A stretch of 64,000 nt of DNA. Origin: Dichomitus squalens LYAD-421 SS1. Taxonomy: Eukaryota; Basidiomycota; Agaricomycetes; Polyporales; Polyporaceae. The DNA is taken from assembly GCF_000275845.1 (NCBI RefSeq), contig NW_006766891.1:34807-98806 (forward strand), in the 5' to 3' direction. The notes beneath the pieces are model-generated. The model saw nothing but the letters and a program-made list of their open reading frames with translations, did not search any database and had not been told where the DNA came from. Of this stretch, positions 31,652-44,200 are shown one piece after another. A program made the position numbers and the translations under genes. The stretch's first letter is position 1; each line of letters begins with the position of its first letter.

Positions 31652-34600
31652 ATGCCCCCGTATCTCCTCTCTAGAGACTCTCCCCGTGCACAACATGGTC
31701 GTCGCCGCCCTCCCCGCGGTCAGTTGACTCGCTCCGGGTCTCTTTTCGGGGCTCTCAAAAATATAGTTTCCGCGCCCCTCGCCTGGTTAACCTCCTATGA
31801 CGACCAGGAGAACCTATCGGGCAAGCGTGGTCGAAATCACAACGTTATTCTCGAGGACGAAGGCACTTACCACGAGGATCAGCCAAGCGCAAAGCGGAAG
31901 AGGGTAGACAGCCCCGAGCTCTCCGCGCCTCTGCAGCAACCCGCGACGCGTACTACTCAAGGCTATCTCGATGTCCCCGAGAACCTCATTTCCAAGCAGC
32001 CTGGCACACGCCAGAAGCCTGGTGCTCATCCTGGTCACGGCCGCTCCTCGTCGATGGCCACTGCCCCACCCAATCCCTTCGTCCAGGGTGCCCATCCTGC
32101 TCGTCGGACGGCCTCCCCCGCAGGCATCATGGGGTTCGGCCCGTATACTAGCTTGCAGCGTACCCAGTCAATGGACCCTCCGGCATATCGTGCGTTATCG
32201 CTCTCTCGCGATGTCTCGATGGAGGATGGTCAGCCTGGACCCGTTGCTCGTGATGTTACCATGTCGCCCTCCCGTCGTGACTCCTCCTTCCAGCTACGTG
32301 CTAGAAGCTCTCTCACCCCCCAGCCGATCGGTCAGACGTTTGGTCCTAACATTCGCCACAAGGAGCGAGATCCGTCGGAGCCCCCGCCGGTGGGGCAGCT
32401 CAAGACAAAGCCGGAGTTTCTCAGGGCGCCTTCGCAAGTGACTCAAAGTCGGTCAGAGCGAGACGTTACGACTCTCGGCTCGCTTGCAGAAGCAAATGGA
32501 CGAATTGTGCGTGTACAACGCATCTCACTTGGCTTATCAGATGTAATAATTCCCTGCAGAGTCGATCGCCCATGCGCCAGCTCTTCCTCGGCGCTCGTCC
32601 AGGCACTATCTCTGAGAGCACTTCTGCACGTACGTCTTATAATGAGACTATGTCATCATCGCCACTTTTGACAAGCTCAATCATAGCGTATGCAATGCCC
32701 GTTAATGCTGCCGAGAAAGCACTCCATGACCTGGACGTGTACAAGACGCCACTGTTACCGTCCCGTCTCCGGGGTTCACAAACGATCCCGGATATGTTCA
32801 AGCCAAAGAAGACACATGCGCCTGTACTCATGCGCTCTGATCGCGAGCGTGAACGTAAGCCTCGGCTCGGCACATCTGAGAAGAATGGTAAGGAGAAGGA
32901 GGATGAAGCAGTGGCGTCAAAGCCTTACGCAGGCCGAGGGGGTATGAAAAAGATGCTTGCTCGCCGTAAGCAAGAGGAGCAGGAGGAGCTTGAGAAGGAG
33001 CGTGACAACGCAATTGAAGAAGATCAAGATGAAGTGGCGCAGAGAATTACCGAGGCGGAAATATCCGAAGTCCGGAAGGAATCCGCTAGGTTCCCATCAC
33101 CCCCCCCTCCCGCGCCACCTGCTCGTCCCGTTGGTGGTCGCGAGCAGTCTTCGCTGCGCGTTGGACGCACTCGCACTTCACGCAACCATATTGCGCGTCC
33201 CGTCTCGAAGGCAAAGAATCGCTTTTCTGCTGCGTTTGACGATGATGAAGGTGAAGACGTGGTCGACGAGGCTCGGGAAGAAGAGCCGAAGAAGCTTCCT
33301 ACGCTGTTTGAGAGTCCAAAGGGCTTCACGTTTGCGCAGGATGTGAGTGTCCGTATGCCATTTGGTGTTGCGAGCAATGTATACGATTCTGCGGTGATGC
33401 TGACTATCATGCAGAAGGCACCGGTACTGCACGACTCGAGCAACGCAAAGGAGCCCCCGATCTCAGCCCTCCCGTTCTCGCTCATGAAGACCTCCGCTGC
33501 GTCCACAGGTACGAATCCCAGTCCGAACCCACCCTTCATCTCCGGTCAGCCGTCAAAGTCGTCTTCGCCAACCGCTGCGCCTGCTCCAGCCACAACTCCA
33601 GCTGCACCCGCTTCTGAGGAACCCGCTTCGAAGGCTGCTCTCGCTACTTCCCCGCCTGTGCCATTGATATCTCTCATACCTCCCAGCCCCGCTCCTGCCA
33701 AATCGGATGCCGAGAGTATCAAGCTCCCTGCTTCGAGCATTCCCAACTTCTTCGCAAACTCGTCGATCTTTACAAAGCCCGGCGTTACAATTGCTCCTCC
33801 CGCTCCTGTCACGGTGCCGCCTCAGGCTTCTGCAGCTCCCCAAATTGAAGCTAAGGAAGAGGCGAAGCTTGCAGCCACGCCTTCGCTCTTCGGTAATATC
33901 CCATCCTTTGCGCCTCCTGTTACCTCTAAGGACTTGCCGACGTCAAACGCGGAGGCCCCCAAGCCCACACCGGCCCCAGCGTTTTCGTTCGGCGCGCCTG
34001 CGTCTGCGAGTGCCCCAGCGGCTTCGTCCTCCGGTTTTTCCTTCGCCTCCTTTGGCCAGACTAAAGATACCGCCACCAGCCAATCTACGTCCTCTTCCAC
34101 CACGTCTCCAGTCATCGCCAAAGAGCCTGCGCTGGCTCCAATCGTTCCGGAGGTGAAGCCGTCGGCCTCCGCCAGCTCTCCATTCGCCTTTGGCGGACCA
34201 GCCACCAAGGCGCCGCAAACGAACACTGCGTCTTCCGGCCTCTCGTTCAGCTTCGGTGCGCCTGCGACAACTGCCACTGCTCCGGCTACCACGCTCTCTC
34301 CAGCACCATTCTCGTTCGGTCAGCCAAAGCCCGAACCTGCGAAGGCTCCGGAGGCTAAACCATTTTTTGGTGTTAGCGAACCTGCGAAACCGTCACTCTT
34401 TGGTGTGCCGCCTGCCTCCTCCCCTTCACCCTTCGGAGGTAGCCAGGATAGTGCCAGCGCTGAAGCACCTAAGCCCACGTTTACCTTCGGTGCGCATTCC
34501 TCGTCCACGCCTGCTCCTCCCATTGAGGCACCCAAGCCCCTGTTCCCGTCGACCTCTACCGGGAGCACTGGAGGATTCAATTTTGGTTCTACTGCGCCGA

Positions 34601-35610
34601 CGGCCCCGACTCCCGCGACCCCGGCGAAGTCGCCCTTTTCGTTCAGTGTCACGCCGTCTACGCCTCCTGTGAGTACACCAGCTGACAACAAGCCCGCATT
34701 CACCTTTGGCACTCCGGCTACTCCTGCCGTCTCTGCACCTACAACGCTCTTTGGTGGCCCGTCCGCCAGCACTAATGGTGTTGATGTCTCGAAGCCCTTC
34801 TCCTTCGGCGCTGCTACCCCGGCGCGCTCAATCACTCCGCCTCACAAAGAGCAGGAGATGAGCATGGAGGAGAGTCCCACTCGTGGCGGTGGCATGGACA
34901 TGAATGGCGAGTCGAAGCCTACAACTGGCTTTACGTTCGGCGCTCCCAGCACTTTGAACGCTTCGCCATTCGGGCAGCCCAGTCAGCCTGCGGCCAACCT
35001 CTTCGCGTTTGGCGCCAAGACGGAGACGAAGCCTGAGGTCAAGCCTACTTTCGCTAGCTTTGGTCAGAGTGCTACTTCGTCTCCGTTCGCTTTCGGTTCG
35101 AAGCCTGTGGAGAGTGTGCAATCGCCGGTTTCTCCTGCGCCATTTGGTTCTTCTGTGCCCTTCGGTCAGGCAGCCCCTCCCATCACGACCTCGTTCAGCT
35201 TTGGCAGCGGGGCGCCTAGCGGATTTGGCCAACCACCTACCGTCATCAATTCGCAGCCTGCAAGTCCGTCAACTTTCGGCCAACCCACGTCTAACCCCTT
35301 CTCTTTTGGGGTCACGCCCACCTCCGCGACTGCGCAATCGAACCCCTTCGCGTTCGGCAGCCAGCCCGCATCTCCTGCCATTGGCAATGCTGGCCTCCCA
35401 CAGCCTCCTGGCTCGTCGGGCGGGCCTGCCTTCACCTTCGGAGCACCAAGCTCCGCTACCCAATCACCCTCCTCACCTTTCGGCGCCACGACCTCGTTGC
35501 CTACGCCAGGAGGAGTGGGATTCACCATCGGATCTGCTGCGCCTCAGCAAGGGACGTCTAGGCAGATCAAGAAGCTCCCGAACCGTACTCGCGGTGGAAG
35601 ACCGCGGTAA
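31652..35610 (+). CDS. FG-repeat nucleoporin of the Nup1/Nup60/Nup153-like nuclear-basket class
   Basis: Nuclear pore component whose disordered FG repeats bind transport receptors. The likely start is ATG 31652 (MPPYLLSRDSPRAQHGRRRP), followed by an amphipathic-looking stretch (SLFGALKNIVSAPLAWLTSY) like the membrane-binding helix of basket Nups. An NLS-like KRKR follows. A middle region has ALHDLDVYKTPLLPSRLRG and a charged coiled-coil segment (LARRKQEEQEELEKERD). From about residue 640 there are roughly 25 FG units, mostly FxFG (FSFG, FTFG, FAFG) spaced by Pro/Ser/Ala/Thr. The basic C-terminus is RQIKKLPNRTRGGRPR, as in importin-binding basket Nups. Three introns: near 32508-32561, 32630-32687 and 33343-33417. 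About 1290 residues. The exact start is the least certain point. Confidence 0.85.
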
Positions 35611-36697
35611 TCGACTAGGCATCACTGCTCGTAGGCACCACTTACCGCTTCTACTCTTGCTTCGATTCTATGTTATTGCCTCTCGTCTCCGCCCACAAGG
35701 ATCTCCACATCACCCGTCCTCGCGCTGCATACACATCACATAACATACACATAGTCCGCCGTCTTGTCTCCCCAGAGTCTCTGTGTTCTACTTGTTGAGT
35801 CCATCCCCATCCATCATAGTATATCTCCATCGTGTACCGTCGCGCGTTACCCATCGTTCCGTCTCTCCCACTGTCAGCCACTGTCCTATACCATCGCAGC
35901 TGCCCCCTCTCGTTGACATCTCTGTTTCTTGTTCCCGCTATCTGCTCGTATCAGGGGACAGTCTCCCATCGTCGTAGTCTGATCACCCTTGGCTGAAGGC
36001 CAAACATTACATAGCTGTATCGCATCGCATCTGCATTGATCCACATAGTCGTTAGGTAGGTAGGTATATTCTCCGGTTAGATAGCTGTAGTCACCAGTGA
36101 GTCCTCACATTAGTTAGTCGTCCATATCGCACGCGCATTTGATTGCTCAGGGCTGAAGGCCTATGCATTGCGTATTATATTTGCACGCTGTTGTGCGTAG
36201 GAGTAGTAGTCGTCATCGTCTGGGCATCCCCATCGTCCTCATTGTTAATAGCTAGTCCTTGTGTCTCATCCACCCCCCTTACTACTGTCAAGGCCACTAG
36301 TGCTCGCAGGCCGAGGCGTGTATTGCAGGTTGAGGAGCACACGACCCTGGCGATCATCCAAGTGTGTCTAGCGATATCGAAGCTCTGATCTCATCTACCT
36401 GCATGAGATGTATCGGGACAAGACTCGGGTTGGCATCCATGTTCAGTTCCCAAGAGCCCTGCAGGCCCTGTGTAACAACTAGCAACCTCTGCTGCTTTCG
36501 AGTCGTCCTCTATGCGCTTGCTCCGGGTCATGTCAGACGGCTTCACGCGTTTTCGGCGGCTTCGGGTCATGGCCGGGTGCAGGGATTCCCACGGTGCTTG
36601 GGGTCCAGTGGTGAGACGCTGATGGACGTCAGCTTGGATTCAGACTCGCAAGCTCACTGCCCTGGCCGACGCATGCCCTAGTCCTAACTTATTGGCC
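35611..36697. other. Intergenic: nucleoporin 3' flank and EDE1 promoter
   Basis: 1.1 kb, pyrimidine-rich for the first 350 bp. A short TAGG repeat (TTAGGTAGGTAGG) lies near 36052. Frames present are short and motif-free. No gene is supported. Confidence 0.5.
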
Positions 36698-39600
36698 ATG
36701 TCCAAGTTCACCCCAACACCAGCAGAGGTTGCGGTCATCAACCAGATATTCGCCCAGGCAGACACCCAGAAGCTCGGTGTCATTACGGGCGAGGGCGCCG
36801 TCAAGATATTCAGCGGTTCGAAGCTCTCCCCCAGCGTGCTCGCGGAGATTTGGAACATCGCGGACGAGGACAACAATGGAGTGCTTACTCGCAAGGGCGT
36901 TGGCATTGCAGTGCGCCTGCTCGGACACGCGCAACGCGGCGAGACGATCTCAGAGGCATTGATGTACAAGCGTGAGCAGCCTCTTTCGTCATTACATTCG
37001 TGCGAATGCCCGTGCCTACATTCCTCCTTGAACAGCTGGCCCACCGCCCACTATCGAGGGTCTGCCACCCGTAGCAGTGCCGTCGAGTTTCGGAGTCCCT
37101 CCTGCGAAGTCGCCGCCTCCCACTGTGCCCGGTCTCCCTCCACTCACACCTCAGGACAAGGCCAAGTTTCTCAAGCTCTTTCTGGGATGCCACCCCACGA
37201 ACGGCCTCCTCAGCGGTGAGTCGGGTTGCATTCCGAGAAGTTGCATGACGCCAATGCAATCTTGTAGGCGAGAAGGCACGAGATGTTTTCGTCAAGTCTA
37301 AACTACCGGTCGATAAGCTTTCACAAATATGGTATGCCCGCGCTCTGTGTTCCTTGTCAGTCACGTCAACAACTGCGTTCCAGGTCACTCGCCGATACCA
37401 AGAGTCGCGGTTCCTTGGACGCGACCGACTTCACGATCGCCATGTACCTCATCCAAGCGTCCATGTCGGGACAGCTTCAGACTATCCCCCCTACACTACC
37501 ACCCTACGTATACGAACAAGCAAGGAACGGTGTCGTTCCACAAGCTACTGGTGACAGCTCACACATAAGCCCCTCCTTTACGGGTGGATTCTCCAACCGT
37601 CCAATCCAGCCGCAGTATACAGGACAGGCGCTCTCGCAGATCCAGGCGCAAATGACCGGTCAGACGTTCTCGTCAATTCAGCCGCAAAACACCGGTACCT
37701 TCAGGCCGACGCCTGCACCTCCATTGCCTGCGCGGTCCGCAGTCTCCCCTAGCTCCCCGTTCATCCCGCAACAGACAACTGGCGCACAATGGGACGTCAC
37801 TCCGCAGGAGAAGGCTAACTCTGACCGCATCTTCGATAGCCTTGATCCGCAGAAACGGGGTTACATTGAGGGTGATGTAGCTGTGCCATTCATGTTGCAG
37901 TCCAAGCTGCCGGAAGAGGTGCTTGCTCAAGTATGGTACGCCCTCGTCCCGCTATGATGTTCTTGCTTCCGGCTGAGGTAGGACTAGGGATCTCGCTGAC
38001 TTGAACAACGACGGTCGTCTTACTCGTGAAGGGTTCGCGGTCGCCATGCACTTGATTCAAGGGAAGCTCGCCGGCAAGGAGATACCCACGGCCATCCCTC
38101 AGTCGCTCGTTCCACCGTCGATGCGTGGTGCCCTTGGTGCTGCTCCCTCTCAGCCACCGCAACCCGCAGTTCCAGAGGCTATCAAAGACTTACTTTGGGA
38201 TGACTCCCCGCCTCCGTCTGCCACAGCACCCGCTCCACCCTCGATCTTCCAACCTCAGTCCACGGGGTCAATATTGCAGGCACAGAGCACCGGCTCAATC
38301 CTACAGACCCAAAATACCGGTCGTCCTACTCCGGCCATGTCGCCGCCACCGCGCACTCAGCCGTCCGTGGTCTCTGATCCGTTTGCGAGCAGTCCGTTCG
38401 GTTCAAATGCCGGTGCGTTAGGTTTGACTGTATGCGCTTCTCAAATCATTCTTACACAATGTTTTAAGCCGTCTCGAGTCCCGCCAAGGATCTGCTTAGT
38501 GACGATGACGAGCCGCATACAGCTTCCCCTCCCCTCCAAGACCAGTCTGCCGAGATTGGCAACGTCAAGAATCAGTTCTCTTCTACCAATCGCTCACTGG
38601 AAACCGCGAAGAACGAGCGTGCCACCATCGAGCGTCAGCTATCGGAGCAGGCTGCCCTTCTCTCCAGCTTACAAACGCAGCTCTCCTCCGCTAAAGCGGC
38701 TTACGATACCGAGACGAAGCTGCTCAGCACCCTCAAGGAGCGCTATGCCGCCCAGAGCGCCGATATTCAGAAAACCCGCGAGGAGCTCATTCACGCCGAA
38801 AGTGATCTTAGCGCCACGAAGGAAGAGAAGGCTGAGGTCGAAGGTGCGCTCTTGCGCGAACGGGAGGAGGTCCGCGATCTGCAACGCAGGATGGCGGAGA
38901 CCGGCACCTTGATCGAGAGCACTAAGGCAGAGCTTGAGAAGGTTCGCAAGGAGGCGAAGCAGCAGAAGGGTCTGCTGGCCATCGCTAAGAAGCAACTTGC
39001 GACAAGGGAAGCGGAGAAAGCGAAGGTCGACAAGGAACTTGAGGAGGCGACCGCAGAGCTGCAGGGCATCACTAAGGAGCGTGAAGCTGTGGAGGCCGAG
39101 CTGAACAAGGAGGAAGTCCCTGCAGCTCATACGAATGGACATGTCTCAGGCACGGCTACCCCTGACTTAGCCTTCGCAGCCGCGCAGCCCCTACCATCCT
39201 CGCTACCGACGTCTCCAGATGTCTCGCCTCCACCCACCAAGAGCAATAACCCCTTCGAAAGACTGGCGCTTTCTGGCAGCCCACGCCCTGAGTCGCCCTT
39301 CCTTCCGTTCGCGGCCACGTCTGCCCTCCCGACCCCGCCGACGGCTCCCGCCACTCAGGCACAGCCTGCTGCCGAAGATCCCTTTGGGTTCAATCATGCT
39401 TTCGATGCACCGGAGGAACCTCTCAAGCCTGAGGTCCCTGAACCAAGCACGCCCAAGGCGACTACTCCTGCTCCGCTTACCATTGGCTCTCCGAAGTCGT
39501 CGGAGATCATCTCCCCCGCTGAGACTGACTTGTTTTCGACACCTCCCACTACAGCCACTGTCCCCGAGCATACCAGTACTGATTCGTCCCCGGAGCAGCC

Positions 39601-41174
39601 ATCGGAGGCGGCACGGTTCCCAGCCTTGGACGAGATTACGGCCGATGACAGCGTGTCGACACCTACTGCTCCCCCGAATGCGACCTTGGCTAGCCAGCAG
39701 CCAGATCATGAGGTCGACACTGATTTGACGCATGAGTTGAAGGAGGTCGAGGAGTCGGACAGCGATAGCAGCAGTGACGAGGAAGATAACGAGCCGCTCA
39801 CTGCGGTAAAGGCCAAGCTCACTGAGAACGCGCCCGCGCAGACCAACGGTTTCTCGACTTCCGGCACCTCCGCTTTCGACGACTCGTTCGGGGTCTCTGA
39901 CTCTAATGACCTGCCCAAGCAAGCTGCGCCTGGGGCGGCCGTCCCCAATGAGGACGTGGCAACCATGTTCCTCACCCCCGCTACGGCCAAGGAGCCACCC
40001 CCTTCTGAAACCATTCCTGCCGTCGCTTCCCCGAAGGCCAATGGTGCGGCCACCCTAGGTGTCAATGAGTTCGACCAAGCTCTTGGCAAGCTACCAGGCG
40101 TTGACGGCGGCGCACCTTCCCCGCAATTCCCTGGGGGGTTTGGTGAATTTGACTCCGCGTTCGAAGACAACTTCGATTTCGCGGCCGCGTCGGCCGTTCA
40201 GACGACGCAGTCCTCCGCCATCCCTTCTCCTGCGAGCGCTGCGTTCCCGCCTGCGCCTACCTCCACCAATACGAGGGGTACGAGTTTTGATGACGTCTTT
40301 GGGACGAATGCGGGCCCTACGTCAGCGTTCGCGCCCGCGCCCGCTCCTGCCCTCCCAACGTTCTCTCCTGTCGCCAGTGCCAGTCTGCCACAGCCTGCCC
40401 AATCGCTTTCGTTCGACGATGCCTTCGGCGCCACGTCTCAGTCCACGCAAGCCTTGGCTGCAAGCACTTCCTCGCAGAGCAACGGCACTCACAGCGGCTT
40501 TTCTTTTGAGGACGCATTCGGCGGAGATGAAGGCGTACTCTCCCTTGACAATTCTTTCACCACCCAATCATCGTATCAACCTCCTCCTGGCCCGCCTCCT
40601 GCTAGGCCAGCTCAGCAGCCTTTCCCCTCCTCCTCACCGCTCTCCTCTCCCCGCGGGTCGAGCTCGACGCAGCATGGCGATAGGCGTTCCTCCTCGCCTT
40701 CAGCACGTCAGACATCGCCACCGGCTCGTCATGCTTCTCCCCCTCCACGCCACTCATCGCCGAGACCTCGTCCTTCGACGGCTGAGTCAAAGGAGAAGGC
40801 AGCCGCGACTAGACATAACAGGCTGAGCGTGAGTACTGCATCTCATCTCTGATCCCACGGGTACTGACGAGTGTATATGACAGATCCGCTTGCCATTTGG
40901 GAGGAAGAAGAAAGAAAAGGATGCTCCGCCGGTGCCTGCGCTTGCCCAGCAGCAGATCGTCGAGGATCCCACACCTGCCGTCGAGGACGACGTAGAGGCG
41001 GTGAAGACGCTTTGTGGCATGGGTTTCAGCAGGACACAAGCAGTCACCGCGCTTGAGGAACACGGGTACGACGTTCAGAGAGCCCTGAATAGCTTACTAG
41101 GTACGTTCACATTCGGGGTTATGGGCGTCACGGATCTGCATTTGCTGACGCGCACCGCCGCAGGTACACAATAA
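36698..41174 (+). CDS. EDE1: EH-domain endocytic scaffold with C-terminal UBA (Ede1/Eps15-like)
   Basis: Early-arriving scaffold of clathrin-mediated endocytosis. ATG 36698 gives MSKFTPTPAEVAVINQIFAQ. Three EH domains: EH1 about residues 10-100 (NIADEDNNGVLTRKGVGIAV), EH2 (QIWSLADTKSRGSLDATDF) and EH3 (RIFDSLDPQKRGYIEGDVAV, with EF-hand-like loop LNNDGRLTREGF). Pro/Gln/Thr linkers with repeated QxTG units follow, then a long coiled coil (about 38560-39120). The next region is acidic and disordered with repeated FDDxFG / FEDAFG motifs (FDDVFG, FDDAFG, FEDAFG) and one NPF (SNNPFERL), itself an EH ligand. The UBA domain (VKTLCGMGFSRTQAVTALEE) ends LLGTQ, completed by a small last exon. About seven introns; about 1340 residues. 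Confidence 0.94.
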
Positions 41175-42330
41175 TTTGTTTGAGACGCCTGAACTTGAAT
41201 GCTGTTTTGTGTCTATGGCTGTGAATGATTCGAAATTGTTTGCCACCGAGGGGCACCTGTACTCGTCACTCGTTCTCTCTCCGTGCTCCCCCCACCCTCG
41301 TTTGGATACCGTTATGATCCCCTTATTCCCTTATTCCCTCTCCGCCTCGTGTTCCGTTTCTGATGACCAAACTAAGTAATCCGCTATTCTTCCAAACCTC
41401 CGGAATGGAAACCTGGACGCTCGCTCGCTGCTTTTCCCCTTGTCTCCCTTTCCGTGGCACACGTGGCAAACGTGTTGGCTGTCGTGCCACTGCACGCCCG
41501 CTTCCTTTGTGTCGGATGGAGAGCGACAGTACGTACACTGACCCCTATCTGCCAATGTTATCCAGTTCCCCGACGTTTGCTGCTCTTGATGTGCTGGCTG
41601 TGTCTTGTCGCGCGCATGCGCATCCGAATGTGCTGCCGCCTGCTTCTGCTTCGCTGAGTCATAGTGGACATCGTCTATTGCACTGCGCTGCTTCTGCTAG
41701 ATAATGTCCATTGCAGCAATTTGCTCAAGGCGAGTCATTAGCTTCGTTTCAAACGCTCTTCCCCGCCCGAGCTGTGTCGGGGGCCGGACTGTGCGGGAGC
41801 TGGATTGGAATTGGAACAAGCGAGCATTGTCGCAACAGTGCTGACGCCGCTTGGCCTGGCACTTCCGCCGTATTGCAACCCAGCTCATCCGTAATCCAGA
41901 AAGCAAGAGCCGTGAACGACGGCCCTTCATGCGCATTGTCCTCGCTCCCACCATCTTGCACCTCCAGTCAGCGCGCTTTACGCGAAATCCCAACGCTCAA
42001 AGGCCCAAGGCACACCGTGGTACATATTCTCGCCCACCTAATCCCACTTCCCTCGTTGCCCACTGCCCCGGAGAGGTCGCTGCGTTCACAGACTAGGTCC
42101 GACCTCGAAGTCCGAAATTGGCCGGCTTCAGTAGTTGCCAGCCATCGTGACTGCACCTGTCGACTTCGCGATTAATGTCGGGCTACTACGTCGGCTGTAT
42201 CAGGACACTGATACGGCGGTATATAGCGACCATCGTCGCGTCCGGCTCTCGGCTACGGCAACGACTCTCGTTCTTCCCGCGTCGACTCTTCCGCGCACTC
42301 GCGTCCGGGCGACACTCCTTTGACGGCCCT
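41175..42330. other. Intergenic: EDE1 3' flank and PDE1 promoter
   Basis: 1.16 kb. Frames on both strands lack recognisable motifs. The stretch 41180-41700 is T/C-rich and fits a long 3' UTR. No gene, tRNA or repeat is supported. Confidence 0.5.
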
Positions 42331-43792
42331 ATGGCGACGTTCGATATTGTTGTGGTTGGTTGTGGTGAGTGGTGTTCATCATCCGAACTGTGTGCTCGGC
42401 TACGCGGACTGGGCCCTGACGCACACGGTCTCTCGCGCAGGCGGCGGACCTAACGAATCTAATTTATCCTTGTAAGTCCCCGCGTTCCGAGCGGCATGGG
42501 ACAGCCGTGGCTAACGCGCCACAGTTATTTGCTGAAAGCTGGCGACGCGAAGTGGCAGGACGGCATTGTCGCATTGGAAGGCGGTACGTGTTCGCTCTCT
42601 ATGACGCGTTATGCTCGCACCCATTCCCAGTCTCCGCGACGCAGGCTCGGGATTCGGCGCCCTAACAAGGTTGTTGGATGCCCATCCTGACCTGTTTGCA
42701 TCCGAAAGTTCGAACGAATCCGCGTCTGACGTCTCGTTGACCACTGCCGTGGATGTATATAATCGCATACGGTGCGCTGCGCCTTCCCTGCTGCCCCTCT
42801 CCCATATATGCTCATGTTACCACGGCGTGCAGATGCTATCTCGTCACTCATGCTCATCTAGACCATGTCAACGGTATGGTGCTCTCTGCCGGATGTGGAA
42901 CGGGCCCAGCAAAGCTCGTGTACGGGACGAAAGAAACGCTACAAGGCATATCGACCATCTTCTCCGGAGAAGTATGGCCGAAACTGGCGAGTTGGGCTGA
43001 CGCAAAGGAGCCGGGGAGCTGCCTGCTCTTGTCACCGTACGCTCCCTCTAAACTCGCACATCCTGAGGGCTGTCTAACCACTAGACAGGTTACCGCTCGA
43101 GACAGTGTACGCTCCAGTGGCACGCGACATCTCCGTCCGCTTGATGCCCATCAGCCACGGCCAGCGTTCCCCTGGCCACACATACCCCTGCTCCGCGTAC
43201 TTCGTCCGACACGACCCGAGCTCGCGGGAGTTCCTCTTCTTCGGGGACGTCGAGCCGGACTCCGTCTCCCTCGAGCCGCAGAACCGAGAAATATGGCGCG
43301 TGGCGGCGCCCAAGGTGCCCGACATGCTGTCGGCCATCTTCATCGAGTGCTCGTACCCCTCTGGCCGCCCGGACGAGCTGCTCTACGGACACCTAAGTCC
43401 GGAGCACTTGATGCAGGAGCTGTGCGCGTTGGCGGTGGAGGTTGTCAGCTTCCGGCAGCGTTCGCGCCTCCAGGAGAACTCGAACAGGGCGCGCAAGAAG
43501 AAGCGGCGGAACACGGAGTCGCTGCCTGACCTGCGGGGTTCGTTGGCGGGCCTCCGCGTGTATGTCATTCACTGCAAAGAGGATCTGCAGCGCAAGTTCA
43601 AGGAACCAATACACACGGTGATCGCGAATCAAGTGCGGGAGCTGGTGGATGCCAAGGGCCTCGGCGTAGAGATCATCGCCGCTGAACAACGAATGCACAT
43701 CAGTATGTTCCCAGTCCGGTCATGGCATACACAGACGTCTGACAGATGTCCAGGAATATGAACGGGACACGAACGCTCTGCTCAGAAACTGA
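42331..43792 (+). CDS. PDE1: 3',5'-cyclic-nucleotide phosphodiesterase, class II (low affinity)
   Basis: Hydrolyses cAMP (and possibly cGMP) to end cAMP/PKA signalling. ATG 42331 gives MATFDIVVVGCGGGPNESNL after joining the first intron; a second short intron restores SFYLLKAGDAKWQ. The metal-binding motif THAHLDHVNG (HxHxDH) is the hallmark of this metallo-beta-lactamase-fold class. LMPISHGQ and FLFFGDVEPDS supply further ligands, and IFIECSYPSGRPDELLYGHLSPEHL is a typical class II block. A Lys/Arg-rich insertion (RARKKKRRN) sits before the last helix. The final exon (VQEYERDTNALLRN) follows an intron starting at about 43703. About 390 residues. Confidence 0.92.
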
Positions 43793-44200
43793 CAGACAAT
43801 TTATCACGCAATGTATCATAGCCTCCCGACCTGACCAGACTCTCACTGTAGCCTTAGCCACTGTATCAATAGTCTTTCTCTCTCTCATCCATATCACCTC
43901 AGTAGAACTAGGGCCTTTGTGAAACATTCTGATACGAAGCACAAGTTGATGCTCCATTCCATAACAATACCATTATTTGCGCTCATAAGGGTCGTAGCGA
44001 GGTATATGAAGGTACAGGACAGCAGGAACAGAACAAACAAACGGCTGGCATACGCGACGTCGTGGAGGGGCTATAGCTATACCAACCAGCATACGAGCGA
44101 TCTATTAACCACAACGGACGGGGTGCCAACACAATCCCTGTGAAAGGCGCAGCCTCAGCGACGAGCTGGAACCCTCGAGGCGCTCACGCACACTCTCGTC
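43793..44200. other. Intergenic, convergent 3' flanks of PDE1 and striatin
   Basis: About 400 bp, AT-richer than the genes. No feature is supported. Confidence 0.45.

Noticed and set aside
33024..35528. Several 120-170-codon minus-strand frames across the nucleoporin
   Set aside because: They mirror the low-complexity FG-repeat coding strand; long antisense frames are expected opposite biased codon use.
39203..40170. Long minus-strand frames opposite EDE1
   Set aside because: They are shadows of the Ser/Pro/Ala-rich EDE1 coding strand with no domain of their own.
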